The translations under genes were made by a program, and so were the position numbers. The notes beneath the pieces were generated by a model. That model was not told the DNA's origin. It was given only the letters and a program-made list of their open reading frames with translations, and did not search any database. A stretch of 64,000 nt of DNA. It comes from Arthrobacter sp. SX1312 (GTDB lineage: Bacteria > Actinomycetota > Actinomycetes > Actinomycetales > Micrococcaceae). Location: contig NZ_PJIM01000002.1 of the NCBI RefSeq assembly GCF_002929295.1, positions 888,191 to 952,190 of the forward strand, read 5' to 3'. The stretch's first letter is position 1. Every line of letters begins with the position of its first letter. Below are positions 1 to 8,472 of this stretch, one piece after another.

Positions 1-1415
1 CGCTCGCCGGGGGAGAGGGAGCCGACGGCGGCGCGTACCTGGTCGGCCTTCAGCCCGAACTTGGCGAGGAGGGTGCGGACCTCGCCCTGCGCCATCTCCG
101 GCACGAGGGACTCGAAGGCCGTCCCGAGGGGGAGGGCGTCGTCGAGCTGACCGCGGGCCTGGTCGATCTCGCCGACGGCCACGCTGGAGCCGAGGGCGGT
201 CGCGCCGCCGTCGGGCGTCTGATGACCGAGCAGGAGGCGCAGGAGCGTAGACTTCCCGGCACCGTTGGGGCCGGTGATCCCGATGCGCTCACCCGCGTTC
301 ACCTGGACGGACACGGGCCCGAGGGTGAAGGCGCCCTGCGTGACGGAGGCGTTGTTCAGGGTGGCGACCACGGAACTCGAGCGCGGTGCAGCGCCGATGG
401 TGAACTGCAACTGCCACTCCTTGCGGGGTTCCTCGACCTCGTCCAGCCGGGCAATGCGCGATTCCATCTGGCGGACCTTCTGCGCCTGCTTCTCGGAGGA
501 CTCCATGCTGGCCCTGCGGCGGATCTTGTCATTGTCGGGGCTCTTCTTCATGGCGTTGCGGACGCCCTGCGAGCTCCACTCGCGCTGCGTCCGGGCCCGG
601 CCCACGAGGTCCTGCTTCTTGTCCGCGTACTCCTCGTACGCCTCGCGGGCGTGCCGGCGCGCTACGGCGCGTTCCTCCAGGAAGGCGTCGTACCCGCCGT
701 CGTACACCGCCACCCTGTTCTGGGCGAGGTCCAGCTCGACGACGGTGGTCACGCAGCGCGCCAGGAACTCGCGGTCGTGCGAGACGAGGACCGCGCCGCC
801 GCGCAGGTTCTGGATGAACGATTCCAGCCGGTCGAGGCCGGCGAGGTCCAGGTCGTTGGTGGGCTCGTCGAGGAGCACGATGTCGAAGCGGCTCAGCAGC
901 AGGGCGGCGAGCGCGACCCGCGCGAGCTGCCCGCCGGACAGGGCAGCGGTGGGGGTGGACGGGTCGAGGCCCCCGGCGACGTCGGCGAGGACGGCCGGCA
1001 TGCGGTCCTCGAGGTCCACGGCCCCGGAGGACATCCAGTGGTCGAGCGCCAAGGCGTAGGCGTCGTCGGCGCCCTTCGCCCCGCTTCCGAGCGCCGCGGC
1101 GGCGTCCTCCATGGCGAGGGTTGCCGCCGTCGTGCCGGTCCGCCGCCCGAGGTAGGCGGCCACCGTCTCACCCGCGACGCGCTCGTGCTCCTGCGGGAGC
1201 CACCCCACGAAGGCGTCGGCCGGGGTGGTCCGGACGGTGCCGGCAAGGGGGGTGTCCGCTCCGGCGAGGAGGCGCAGGAGCGTGGTCTTCCCGGCGCCGT
1301 TGGCCCCCACGACGCCGACGACGTCCCCGGGCGACACGGTGAGGTCGAGCTTCGAGAAGAGGGTGCGGTGGGCGTGGCCCCCGGACAGGTCCTTCGCCAC
1401 GAGGGTTGCAGTCAT
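1..1415 (-). CDS. ABC-F family ATPase, 3' end missing
   Basis: Soluble duplicated ABC ATPase of the ABC-F type, a family that acts on ribosomes (translation factors or antibiotic target protection) rather than in transport. The start is the ATG at 1413-1415. The N-terminal ATPase domain has Walker A GANGAGKTT near residue 40, signature LSGGQLARV and Walker B LLDEPTNDLD. A charged linker rich in Arg, Lys and Glu follows, as in ABC-F proteins. The second domain shows Walker A GPNGAGKST and stops at its signature (LSPGER), where the window ends, so roughly the last 60-80 residues are outside. No membrane segments are seen. The subfamily (EttA-like or resistance type) cannot be told from this fragment. 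Confidence 0.93.
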   Translation of the reverse strand, partial: MTATLVAKDLSGGHAHRTLFSKLDLTVSPGDVVGVVGANGAGKTTLLRLLAGADTPLAGTVRTTPADAFVGWLPQEHERVAGETVAAYLGRRTGTTAATLAMEDAAAALGSGAKGADDAYALALDHWMSSGAVDLEDRMPAVLADVAGGLDPSTPTAALSGGQLARVALAALLLSRFDIVLLDEPTNDLDLAGLDRLESFIQNLRGGAVLVSHDREFLARCVTTVVELDLAQNRVAVYDGGYDAFLEERAVARRHAREAYEEYADKKQDLVGRARTQREWSSQGVRNAMKKSPDNDKIRRRASMESSEKQAQKVRQMESRIARLDEVEEPRKEWQLQFTIGAAPRSSSVVATLNNASVTQGAFTLGPVSVQVNAGERIGITGPNGAGKSTLLRLLLGHQTPDGGATALGSSVAVGEIDQARGQLDDALPLGTAFESLVPEMAQGEVRTLLAKFGLKADQVRAAVGSLSPGE

Positions 1416-1473
1416 CCCTCCAGTCTAGGAGGGTGCCCGCTCGAGCTGAGGGCGGAACTGCCGGACGGGCGGC

Positions 1474-1695
1474 TCACCCCGCGACACGCCAGATGCTGTA
1501 CTCGTCGAGGTGGAGGATGGCGCGGTGCCCGGCCAGGTCGTCGCGGATCCAGACGACGCCGAGCCCGGGGGCAGTGTCCTCCACGCGCCCGCGGTAGTGC
1601 ACTTCGTCCCTGCGACGGGCTTCGACGATCGTTCCCGGGGTCAGCGCGCGGAGGTCGAGGATGCGGACGGTGGTGCGGGTGGCGATGGCGGTCAT
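1474..1695 (-). CDS. Small hypothetical protein, 73 aa
   Basis: I do not recognise this protein. It starts MTAIATRTTVRILDLRAL and has a beta-rich look (VHYRGRVEDTAPGLGVVWIRDDLAGHRAILHLDEYSIWRV), resembling a small SH3-like or barrel fold; this is inference only. The ATG at 1693-1695 is chosen because an AGGAG motif lies 5 nt upstream; an in-frame start further up would add 18 residues and lacks such a site. It lies just upstream of the ABC-F gene on the same strand, with about 60 bp between them. Confidence 0.6.
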   Translation of the reverse strand: MTAIATRTTVRILDLRALTPGTIVEARRRDEVHYRGRVEDTAPGLGVVWIRDDLAGHRAILHLDEYSIWRVAG

Positions 1696-1860
1696 CGGTA
1701 CTCCTCGGTGATCCAGGGTCGGCCCGTTGGAACGGCGGGCTGTCTCCATGATTCGGGAGCGGTATTGCGGGAGTGTTTCCGGGACGTTTAGTTCTCGACG
1801 CCGGCAGGACGCGGCGCCGGGCAGCCCTGCCGGCTTCTCCTTCGGGCCAGGTCCACCGGA

Positions 1861-2151
<291 letters not shown>

Positions 2152-2153
2152 TT

Positions 2154-2211
2154 ATACCCCCATGGGTATTTTGACTACCCCGGGGGGTATGCGGAATACT
2201 CCGGGGGGTAT
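2154..2211. promoter_or_regulatory. Triple CstR operator array
   Basis: Three 16-bp inverted-repeat sites: ATACCCCCATGGGTAT (2154-2169), CTACCCCGGGGGGTAT (2175-2190) and ATACTCCGGGGGGTAT (2196-2211). Their starts are exactly 21 bp apart, two helical turns, so all face the same side of the DNA. CsoR/CstR repressors are known to bind GC-rich dyads of the TACCCCnnGGGGTA kind. The array lies between the divergent cstR and rhodanese genes and would control both. Confidence 0.85.
2171..2200 (+). promoter_or_regulatory. Promoter for the rhodanese-TauE operon
   Basis: A -35 TTGACT (2171-2176) and a -10 AATACT (2195-2200) are 18 bp apart. The middle CstR operator fills the spacer and the third operator overlaps the -10, so bound repressor would block RNA polymerase. 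Confidence 0.6.
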
Positions 2212-2239
2212 ACCCTTCCGATTCGACCGAGAGGCTCCC

Positions 2240-2917
2240 ATGAGCACCCCTTCCCCTGTGAACCCCGCCGCCATCGTCTCGGAGGCGACGTCCTCGTCGG
2301 CCCTGACGGAGTTGTCCCCCGAGACGCTGCGGGACTGGGTGGCCGAGCACGAGGATCTCGTGGTGATCGATGTGCGGTCTGCGGCGGAGTTCGAGTCCCT
2401 GCACATCCATGGCTCGTACAACGTCCCGCTGCCGCTCCTGTCGGAGCACACCGACGAGCTCGCCGCCCGCCTGGGCGGCCGGGTCGTGCTGGCCTGCCAG
2501 TCCGGTGTCCGCGCCGAGCAGGCACGCCGGAAGCTGGCCGCATCGGGCATCGGCGCCGCCCACGTCCTGACGGGCGGGGTTCCCGGGTACGCCGCGGTCG
2601 GCGGCGACGTGGTGCGCGGTGGCGGCCGCTGGGATCTCGAGCGTCAGGTCCGCATGGCCGCCGGCTCCCTCGTCCTCGTCGGTCTCGCCGGAGGACGCCT
2701 CGTCTCCCCGAGGATCCGGACCCTGGCAGGCCTCATCGGCACCGGCCTGACCTTCTCGGCCGCGACGAACACGTGCGCGATGGGCCGTGCCCTGTCCTCG
2801 ATGCCCTGGAACAGGGCGGCCCAGGAGCCCACCCGGGAATCCGCGATCCTGACCCTGCCCACTGCTTTCGTCGGCGTCGGGAATGCCGAGGCCCGCCGAC
2901 GGGCCGACGTGGCATGA
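2240..2917 (+). CDS. Rhodanese domain protein with YgaP-like membrane tail
   Basis: 225 aa. Residues about 25-125 form a rhodanese domain (VVIDVRSAAEFESLHIHGSYNVPL) with the active-site loop C86-Q-S-G-V-R, so it should carry a persulfide on C86. The rest matches the DUF2892/YgaP-type tail with two short hydrophobic segments (RMAAGSLVLVGLAGG and LAGLIGTGLTFSAATNTCAMG), so it probably sits at the membrane. The start at 2240 lies about 30 bp after the last operator and is preceded by a GAGAGG motif. Its stop overlaps the next start (ATGA at 2914-2917), so it is translationally coupled to the TauE gene. Expected role: sulfane-sulfur relay during persulfide stress, repressed by CstR. Confidence 0.9.
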   Translation: MSTPSPVNPAAIVSEATSSSALTELSPETLRDWVAEHEDLVVIDVRSAAEFESLHIHGSYNVPLPLLSEHTDELAARLGGRVVLACQSGVRAEQARRKLAASGIGAAHVLTGGVPGYAAVGGDVVRGGGRWDLERQVRMAAGSLVLVGLAGGRLVSPRIRTLAGLIGTGLTFSAATNTCAMGRALSSMPWNRAAQEPTRESAILTLPTAFVGVGNAEARRRADVA

Positions 2918-3876
2918 ACGCGGTCCTGGCCCTCGTCCTGGCCCTGTCGATCCTCATCGGCCTGTCCCTGGGCGTCCTGGGCGGTGGCGGATCGATCCTG
3001 ACCGTCCCGATCCTCGTCTACGTGGCCGGCTTCGAGGCGAAGGAGGCGATCGCCGCGTCCCTGTTCGTCGTCGGCGTCACCTCCGCGGTCAGCGTCATCA
3101 GCCACGCCCGGCGCGGCCGGGTGATGTGGCGGACGGGGCTGATCTTCGGCGCGGCCGGCATGGTCGGGGCGTTCGTCGGCGGGCTCCTCGGAGGGTTCGT
3201 CCCCGGACAGATCCTGCTCGTCGCCTTCGCCCCCATGATGGTCGCCACGTCGATCGCCATGATCCGCGGCCGCAGGAAGCCCCGCACGGCAACTCATGGC
3301 ACGGCCTCTGTCGGCGTCAGGCGTGAGCTTCCCCTCGGGCGGGTCCTGCTCGACGGCGTGGTGGTCGGGCTGGTCACCGGGCTCGTCGGAGCGGGTGGCG
3401 GGTTCCTCGTCGTCCCGGCCCTGGCCCTGCTCGGCGGGCTGCCGATGTCCGTGGCCGTCGGCACCTCCCTGGTCGTGATCTCCATGAAGTCCTTCGCCGG
3501 CCTCGCCGGATACCTCACGACGGTGCAGATCGACTGGCCGCTCACCCTTGCGGTCACGGCCGCCGCGATCGTCGGATCCCTGATCGGCGCGCAACTCGCC
3601 GGCCGCATCCCCGAGGTGGCCCTCCGCAAGGCCTTCGGCTGGTTCGTGCTGGCCATGGGCGCCTTCGTCCTCATCCAGCAGGTCCCTGCAGACGCGCGTC
3701 CCCTCGTCGCCGCGATGGTCGCCGGAATTGCGCTCGCGGCACTCGTCGCCCGGCGGTTCATCCTTCCGGCCCGTCCCCTCAGCGCCCGGAACCGGGAACG
3801 GGGCGACGGGGCTGGTGCCGCACCATCCCTGCACCAGCCCCACCACGCACCCTCTGATCCCAGGAGGGACGCATGA
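2914..3876 (+). CDS. TauE/SafE family sulfite or anion exporter
   Basis: 320-residue polytopic membrane protein with 8 or so hydrophobic segments in two halves. Each half starts with a glycine-rich helix (LGVLGGGGSILTVPIL near residue 20; VGLVTGLVGAGGGFLVVPAL near residue 160), the pseudo-repeat of the TauE/SafE (DUF81) family. In cst-type operons the family exports sulfite or related oxidised sulfur products made by the persulfide dioxygenase; here that is inferred from context. The ATG overlaps the TGA of the rhodanese gene. The C-terminus is a polar tail rich in His, Pro and Arg. Confidence 0.9.
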   Translation: MNAVLALVLALSILIGLSLGVLGGGGSILTVPILVYVAGFEAKEAIAASLFVVGVTSAVSVISHARRGRVMWRTGLIFGAAGMVGAFVGGLLGGFVPGQILLVAFAPMMVATSIAMIRGRRKPRTATHGTASVGVRRELPLGRVLLDGVVVGLVTGLVGAGGGFLVVPALALLGGLPMSVAVGTSLVVISMKSFAGLAGYLTTVQIDWPLTLAVTAAAIVGSLIGAQLAGRIPEVALRKAFGWFVLAMGAFVLIQQVPADARPLVAAMVAGIALAALVARRFILPARPLSARNRERGDGAGAAPSLHQPHHAPSDPRRDA

Positions 3877-4019
3877 TGAGCGAGACCGCCACCGCCGCGA
3901 CCATCGACCGCCGGCACCACGGGCAGGTCCTCGACGTCCGCGAGGCTACAGGCCTCCCTGTCGACCAGGCGGGCCGCGCCGGAGCGCAGGCGCCCTCCCG
4001 GCGGCCCCGGACCCCATAG
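3873..4019 (+). CDS. Small ORF coupled to TauE, possible rhodanese remnant
   Basis: 48 codons beginning ATGATGAGC inside the TauE stop region, with a good ribosome site (AGGAGGG) 5-6 nt before the start. The product begins MMSETATAATIDRRHHGQ and contains VLDVREATGLPVDQAG, which recalls the first strand of a rhodanese domain, then ends in a Pro/Arg-rich tail. It may be the start of a decayed second rhodanese gene or a short coupled peptide. No known family is recognised. Confidence 0.35.
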   Translation: MMSETATAATIDRRHHGQVLDVREATGLPVDQAGRAGAQAPSRRPRTP

Positions 4020-4102
4020 ACCGGGCGCGTGCCCGGACCCGTCCCGTCCCGGGCCCGGTCACGCGCCCTCCTCCCGATGCCCCCCGCAGGCACCTCCACG
4101 CC

Positions 4103-4131
4103 TTGCGGTATACCCCCAGGGGTATTACGCT
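4103..4131 (+). promoter_or_regulatory. Promoter of the MBL-rhodanese gene
   Basis: A -35 TTGCGG (4103-4108), a 17-bp spacer and a -10 TACGCT (4126-4131). The spacer is almost wholly occupied by a CstR-type operator, which would directly exclude polymerase. Confidence 0.65.
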
Positions 4132-4160
4132 GGAGATCAGCAAGATACCCCAGGGGGTAT
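4110..4160. promoter_or_regulatory. Two CstR operators before the MBL-rhodanese gene
   Basis: ATACCCCCAGGGGTAT (4110-4125) and ATACCCCAGGGGGTAT (4145-4160), the same 16-bp dyad as in the cstR-rhodanese intergenic region. One lies inside the promoter spacer; the other is downstream of the expected start of transcription. Their starts are 35 bp apart, unlike the 21-bp phasing of the triple array. Confidence 0.85.
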
Positions 4161-4190
4161 CAGAATCCATCCGAACAGAAGGAGCACCCG

Positions 4191-5600
4191 ATGCTGATCG
4201 AACGCATTTACGACGAGGACCTCGCCCAGGCCGGTTACCTGATCGGCTGCCAGGCCAACGGGACGGCTGTCGTCGTCGACGGCCGCCGCGACATCGCCGT
4301 CTACCAGGACCTCGCCGCGAAGAACAACATGCGGATCGTGGCCGTCACCGAGACCCACATCCACGCGGACTACCTCTCGGGCACCCGCGAACTGGCGGCG
4401 GCGACGGGGGCTGCGATCTACGTCTCCGGCGAAGGCGGACCCGACTGGCAGTACGCCTTCGACGGCACCCGACTGTTCGACGGCGACGCGATCACCGTCG
4501 GCAACATCAGCATCCGGGCCGTGCACACGCCCGGGCACACCCCCGAGCACCTGTCCTTCCTCGTCACCGACGGCGCGTTCAGCGACAAGCCCGGCTACCT
4601 GCTCTCGGGGGACTTCGTGTTCTCCGGGGACCTCGGCCGCCCCGACCTCCTCGATGAGGCCGCGGGCGGCGTCGACACCCGCTTCGAGGGGGCGAAGCAG
4701 CTGTTCCGGAGCCTGCAGGAGAAGTTCCTGACCCTGCCCGACCACGTCCAGGTCCACCCCGCCCACGGTGCCGGCAGCGCCTGCGGCAAGGCCCTGGGCG
4801 CCATCCCGTCCTCCACCGTCGGTTACGAGCGGCTCTACTCCTGGTGGGGCCCCTACCTCGCCGCGGACGACGAGCAGGGCTTCATCGACGAACTCCTCGA
4901 CGGTCAGCCCGACGCCCACGCCTACTTCGGGCGGATGAAGCGCGAGAACCGCGACGGGCCCGCGGTCATGGGGGAGCGCGCACCGCTGGCCGAACTCGAC
5001 GCCGACCGGGTCGCCGCCGGCCTCGCCGCGGACACGCTGACGTTCATCGACACCCGGACCGCGGACGAGGTGCACGCGGGGACCGTCGAGGGATCCCTCA
5101 ACATCCCCGCGAGCCCTACCCCGGCCACCCATGGCGCCTGGGTCGTCAACCCCGAGACGGACACGAACCCGCTCGTCCTGCTCGCCACCGGCCAGGACCA
5201 GGCCCAAGAACTATGGGATCACCTGGTCCGCGTCGGTATCGACCGTGTCGCCGGGTACGTCACCAGCCTCGACGGACTACCCCTCACCACGCCCGCCCTG
5301 ATCCAGCCCGCAGAGCTCGAGGGTTCCGACGCCGCCATGGTGCTGGATGTCCGTAACCGCACCGAACACGCCAACGGGCACATCCCCGGAGCCCACCAGC
5401 TCAACGGCGGGCGGGTAATGTGGCACCTCGACGAACTTCCCTCCGACGGCACCATCGTCACCTACTGCCAGAGCGGACTGAGGAACTCGGTCGCCGCCAG
5501 TGCCCTCCGCCGGGCCGGGTACGACGTCGTCGAACTCGACGGCAGCTACGCAGCCTGGACCGCCTGGCAGCAGACCAGGGAAGCCACGTCCGCACGCTGA
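4191..5600 (+). CDS. CstB-like persulfide dioxygenase-rhodanese fusion
   Basis: 469 aa with three parts. Residues 1-240 are a metallo-beta-lactamase domain with ETHIHADYLSG (H56, H58, D60) and HTPGHTPEH (H112, H116), iron ligands of the ETHE1/CstB persulfide dioxygenase group. Residues about 265-360 are a rhodanese-like domain without a catalytic Cys (LVLLATGQDQAQE at the loop). Residues about 370-465 are an active rhodanese with C426-Q-S-G-L-R. This MBL plus inactive plus active rhodanese order is that of CstB, which oxidises low-molecular-weight persulfides to sulfite and thiosulfate. The start at 4191 follows an AAGGAG site. It has its own CstR-controlled promoter. No sulfide:quinone reductase is visible nearby. 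Confidence 0.92.
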   Translation: MLIERIYDEDLAQAGYLIGCQANGTAVVVDGRRDIAVYQDLAAKNNMRIVAVTETHIHADYLSGTRELAAATGAAIYVSGEGGPDWQYAFDGTRLFDGDAITVGNISIRAVHTPGHTPEHLSFLVTDGAFSDKPGYLLSGDFVFSGDLGRPDLLDEAAGGVDTRFEGAKQLFRSLQEKFLTLPDHVQVHPAHGAGSACGKALGAIPSSTVGYERLYSWWGPYLAADDEQGFIDELLDGQPDAHAYFGRMKRENRDGPAVMGERAPLAELDADRVAAGLAADTLTFIDTRTADEVHAGTVEGSLNIPASPTPATHGAWVVNPETDTNPLVLLATGQDQAQELWDHLVRVGIDRVAGYVTSLDGLPLTTPALIQPAELEGSDAAMVLDVRNRTEHANGHIPGAHQLNGGRVMWHLDELPSDGTIVTYCQSGLRNSVAASALRRAGYDVVELDGSYAAWTAWQQTREATSAR

Positions 5601-5607
5601 TCCCCCG

Positions 5608-5637
5608 CACGGGCCGTCAGCATCTGGCGGGCCCGTG
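5608..5637 (+). terminator. Hairpin after the MBL-rhodanese gene
   Basis: CACGGGCC (5608-5615) pairs with GGCCCGTG (5630-5637) around a loop that can itself pair partly. It lies 8 nt past the stop codon. No T-run follows, so it is a weak or factor-assisted terminator call. Confidence 0.45.
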
Positions 5638-5754
5638 TCGGGGCCCGTGCCGGGGTCCGCGTCGCACGGAGTGCAGGAAGGAGTGCAGGAATAGGTGCCC
5701 CTGGCCACCGGTTATCCGGACAGGTCCATCGATTCCCCCCAGGAGGTCCACCCC

Positions 5755-6702
5755 GTGACGACGGTCTACGCCCTGCACGAGAACCCCGAGTGGTTCCCGC
5801 CCTTCGCCCGCGCCTTCGAAGCCGAGGGTGTCGAGGTGGTCGAGTGGCTGCTCACGGACGGCGTGCTGGACCTCGATGCCGTGCCGCCGGAGGGCATCTT
5901 CTGGTCCCGCATCAGCGCCTCCGCCCACACGCGCGACCACGGCCTGTCGAAGGACTACGCGCGGTCCGTCCTCTCCTGGCTCGAGGCCCACGGGCGCCGC
6001 ACGGTGAACGGCCGCCGCGTCCTCGAACTCGAGATGAGCAAGGTGGACCAGCTGACCGCCCTGAAGGCCGCCGGCATCGACACCCCGCGCACGGTCGCCG
6101 CCGTCGGCCGTGACCGCATCCTCGAAGCGGCGCAGGGCTTCGCGACGCCGTTCATCGTCAAGCACAACCAGGGCGGCAAGGGCCTCGGGGTGCGGAAGTT
6201 CGATTCCCACGAGGAGCTCGCCGAGTACGTGGGGTCGAGCGGGTTCGAGGAGCCCCAGGACGGCATCACGCTCGTGCAGGAGTACATCCAGGCCGCCGAA
6301 CCGTTCATCACGCGCGCGGAGATCGTGGGCGGGCGGTTCGTCTACGCGATCAAGGCCGATACGGCGCGCGGCGGCTTCCAGCTCTGCCCCGCGGACGCCT
6401 GCGCGATCGACCCGGTGACCGGCAGGCCGATCATGCCCCCGGGAGCCACGATCGCGCCCGAGCCGGGCCAGCAGCTCTTCAGCCTCCGGGAGGGGTTCGA
6501 TCATCCCGTGATCGGACGGTTCGAGGACTTCGCGCGGCGCAACGGCCTGGAGGTCTGCGGCATCGAGTTCATCGAGACCGCGGACGGACGCGTCCTCACC
6601 TACGACGTCAACACCAACACCAACTACAACGCCGCGGTGGAGGCGGTGGCGCCGAAGTCCGCACCCCGCGAGCTGGTCCGGTACCTCGCGACGCTCGGCT
6701 GA
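5755..6702 (+). CDS. ATP-grasp ligase of RimK/glutathione-synthetase type
   Basis: 315 aa from the GTG at 5755, chosen because a strong AGGAGG site lies 8 nt before it; an upstream ATG in frame lacks one. The N-terminal third is a pre-ATP-grasp domain (TVYALHENPEWFPPF). The ATP-grasp part shows the glycine-rich lid KHNQGGKGLGVRKF (around residues 135-150), the adenine-binding QEYIQ segment and the metal site IEFIETADGRVLTYDVNTNTN near the C-terminus. Such enzymes join a carboxylate to an amine with ATP; the substrate cannot be read from the sequence. It stands alone between hairpin-flanked neighbours. Confidence 0.8.
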   Translation: MTTVYALHENPEWFPPFARAFEAEGVEVVEWLLTDGVLDLDAVPPEGIFWSRISASAHTRDHGLSKDYARSVLSWLEAHGRRTVNGRRVLELEMSKVDQLTALKAAGIDTPRTVAAVGRDRILEAAQGFATPFIVKHNQGGKGLGVRKFDSHEELAEYVGSSGFEEPQDGITLVQEYIQAAEPFITRAEIVGGRFVYAIKADTARGGFQLCPADACAIDPVTGRPIMPPGATIAPEPGQQLFSLREGFDHPVIGRFEDFARRNGLEVCGIEFIETADGRVLTYDVNTNTNYNAAVEAVAPKSAPRELVRYLATLG

Positions 6703-6798
6703 CGCCGTCGTCGCTTCCCGACGACGCCTCCGGCCGGGCCCTCTGCGGTAGCGTGCTGGTACGCGCCCTGCGGTGCCCCGACCCGGAAGGATGCAGGA

Positions 6799-7221
6799 AT
6801 GTCCCGATTCACGAAGGACGGCAAGGTCAAGTCCGAGACGCTCCCGAGCACGCTCCAGCGTTCCGACGAGAAGGCGCAGGACACGTTCGCTGCAACCCTC
6901 GACGCCGCGGAGGAGCAGTACGGCGACGGCGAGCGGGCCCGCCGCACGGCCTTCGCCTCCCTGAAGCACGGCTTCGAGAAGGTGGGCGACCACTGGGAGC
7001 CGAAGGAGGAGAAGGGCCCCTCCGACGAGCAGGCCGCCGGCAACCGCGCCGACGGCGGGCGCACGGCCGGCGGGGTGGACACGAAGTCGTCGAAGGAGCA
7101 TCTCTACGCTCTGGCCAGGAAGCTCGACGTCCCGGGCCGGTCCACGATGTCCAAGGCCGAGCTCGTCGAGGCGCTCCAGAAGGCGAACGAGCGCGAGACC
7201 CGCAGGGCCCGCGAGGGCTGA
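6799..7221 (+). CDS. ChaB family protein with Rho-N/SAP-like tail
   Basis: 140 aa. Residues about 12-75 match the ChaB domain (LPSTLQRSDEKAQDTFAATLDAAEEQYGD, then AFASLKHGFEKVGDHWEPK). A polar linker follows, and the C-terminal 40 residues (SKEHLYALARKLDVPGRSTMSKAELVEALQKANERE) are the helix-turn-helix-like Rho N-terminal/SAP motif of many short actinobacterial proteins that may bind nucleic acid. The start is preceded by GGAAGG. The biological role is unknown. It is probably monocistronic; the iron-regulated gene downstream has its own control region. Confidence 0.82.
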   Translation: MSRFTKDGKVKSETLPSTLQRSDEKAQDTFAATLDAAEEQYGDGERARRTAFASLKHGFEKVGDHWEPKEEKGPSDEQAAGNRADGGRTAGGVDTKSSKEHLYALARKLDVPGRSTMSKAELVEALQKANERETRRAREG

Positions 7222-7259
7222 CCATTACGCAACGAAAGTATTTCTTAATAGGACACAGC

Positions 7260-7278
7260 TTAGGTTAGCCTTACTTCT
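7260..7278 (+). promoter_or_regulatory. DtxR/IdeR iron box before the siderophore-binding protein
   Basis: TTAGGTTAGCCTTACTTCT matches the DtxR/IdeR consensus TTAGGTTAGCCTAACCTAA closely in its left half and centre. It lies 46 bp before the start of the iron-siderophore binding protein, so that gene should be repressed when iron is sufficient. Confidence 0.8.
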
Positions 7279-7323
7279 GTCCCGTCCCGGCCTCGTTCGA
7301 GGCCACAGAAGTCAAGGAACCTC

Positions 7324-8379
7324 ATGGCCCCCACCCGCCTGCGCAGCCTCGTGGCCGCCGCCGCCGTCGCCGTCCTGTCCCTCTCCGCCTGCTCCACAGG
7401 TCCGGCCGACAGCGGATCCGGCGCAGCCGACGGCGCCACGGCGTCCGCTGCTGCCGAGGGATTCCCGGTGACCATCGAGCACGCCTTCGGCGAGACCACC
7501 CTCACCGAGAAGCCCGAGCGGGTGGCGACGGTGTCCTGGGTGAACGCGGACGTGTCCCTGGCGCTCGGCGTCGTGCCCGTGGGGATGCCCGCCGACACCT
7601 ACGGTGGCAACGAGAACCAGTCGACCCCCTGGAAGGATGCCCGGCTCGAGGAACTCGACGCCGCCATCGGCACCGAGAACGCCCCCGTCCAGTACTCCGA
7701 GACCGACGGCATCGCCTTCGACGACATCGCCGCCACGAACCCCGAGGTCATCCTCGCCGCGTACTCCGGGCTCTCCCAGGAGGACTACGACACCCTGAGC
7801 AAGATCGCCCCCGTCGTCGCCTACCCGGAGGTCCCCTACGGCACCGCCTGGCAGGACTCCACGCGCATCATCGGCGAGGCCCTGGGCCTGTCCGACGACG
7901 CCGAGCAGCTCGTGGCCGACACGGAGCGGGCCATCGCGGACGCCGCCGCCGACTACCCGCAACTGGCCGGCAAGACCTTCATCTACGGCAACCTCGAGCC
8001 GGCCGCCGCCGACGGCGTCAGCATCTACACCGCCAACGACAACCGCCCGCGCTTCCTGACCGAGCTCGGCATGGTCCAGGCCGACGTCGTCACGGAGAAC
8101 ACGAAGGACTCCTCGGAATTCTTCATCCCGTGGTCGGCGGAGCGGGCGAACGAGCTGGACTCGGACCTCTTCGTGACCTGGGTCGCGGACGAGGCCACCG
8201 AGCAGGCGATCTCGGCCGATCCGCTGCTGAAGCAGATCCCCGCGGTCGAGAGCGGGGCCTTGGTGGCGGACAGCGACAACACGCTCACGCTGTCCATCTC
8301 CGCGGCCAACCCGCTGAGCCTGCCCTGGGCCCTCGAGCGCTTCCTCCCCCTGCTCGGTGAGGCCGCCGACAAGGCCTGA
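7324..8379 (+). CDS. Iron-siderophore ABC transporter binding lipoprotein
   Basis: 351 aa. The N-terminus is a lipoprotein signal: Arg residues, a hydrophobic run, then lipobox LSAC at about residues 21-24. A low-complexity linker leads into a periplasmic-binding domain of the FhuD/FepB/BtuF type (PVTIEHAFGETTLTEKPERVATVSW, then NPEVILAAYSGLSQEDYDTLSKIAPVVAY). It would sit on the outer face of the membrane and hand ferric siderophore to a FecCD-type permease. A cognate permease operon is not adjacent but lies about 13 kb downstream at 20695. The start is preceded by AAGGA. It is controlled by the iron box at 7260. Confidence 0.92.
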   Translation: MAPTRLRSLVAAAAVAVLSLSACSTGPADSGSGAADGATASAAAEGFPVTIEHAFGETTLTEKPERVATVSWVNADVSLALGVVPVGMPADTYGGNENQSTPWKDARLEELDAAIGTENAPVQYSETDGIAFDDIAATNPEVILAAYSGLSQEDYDTLSKIAPVVAYPEVPYGTAWQDSTRIIGEALGLSDDAEQLVADTERAIADAAADYPQLAGKTFIYGNLEPAAADGVSIYTANDNRPRFLTELGMVQADVVTENTKDSSEFFIPWSAERANELDSDLFVTWVADEATEQAISADPLLKQIPAVESGALVADSDNTLTLSISAANPLSLPWALERFLPLLGEAADKA

Positions 8380-8403
8380 GCGGAGCCTCGCTCCACGCGT
8401 CGA

Positions 8404-8432
8404 TTGCCCCCGGGCGGTATCTGGGCTGGAAT
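8404..8432 (+). promoter_or_regulatory. Promoter for the PRC-barrel gene
   Basis: TTGCCC (8404-8409), a 17-bp spacer and TGGAAT (8427-8432), about 40 bp before the start codon of the PRC-barrel gene. Confidence 0.45.
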
Positions 8433-8472
8433 GGGAAGCGAACCGAATCTCCTCCACCGAAGGGAACACCCA

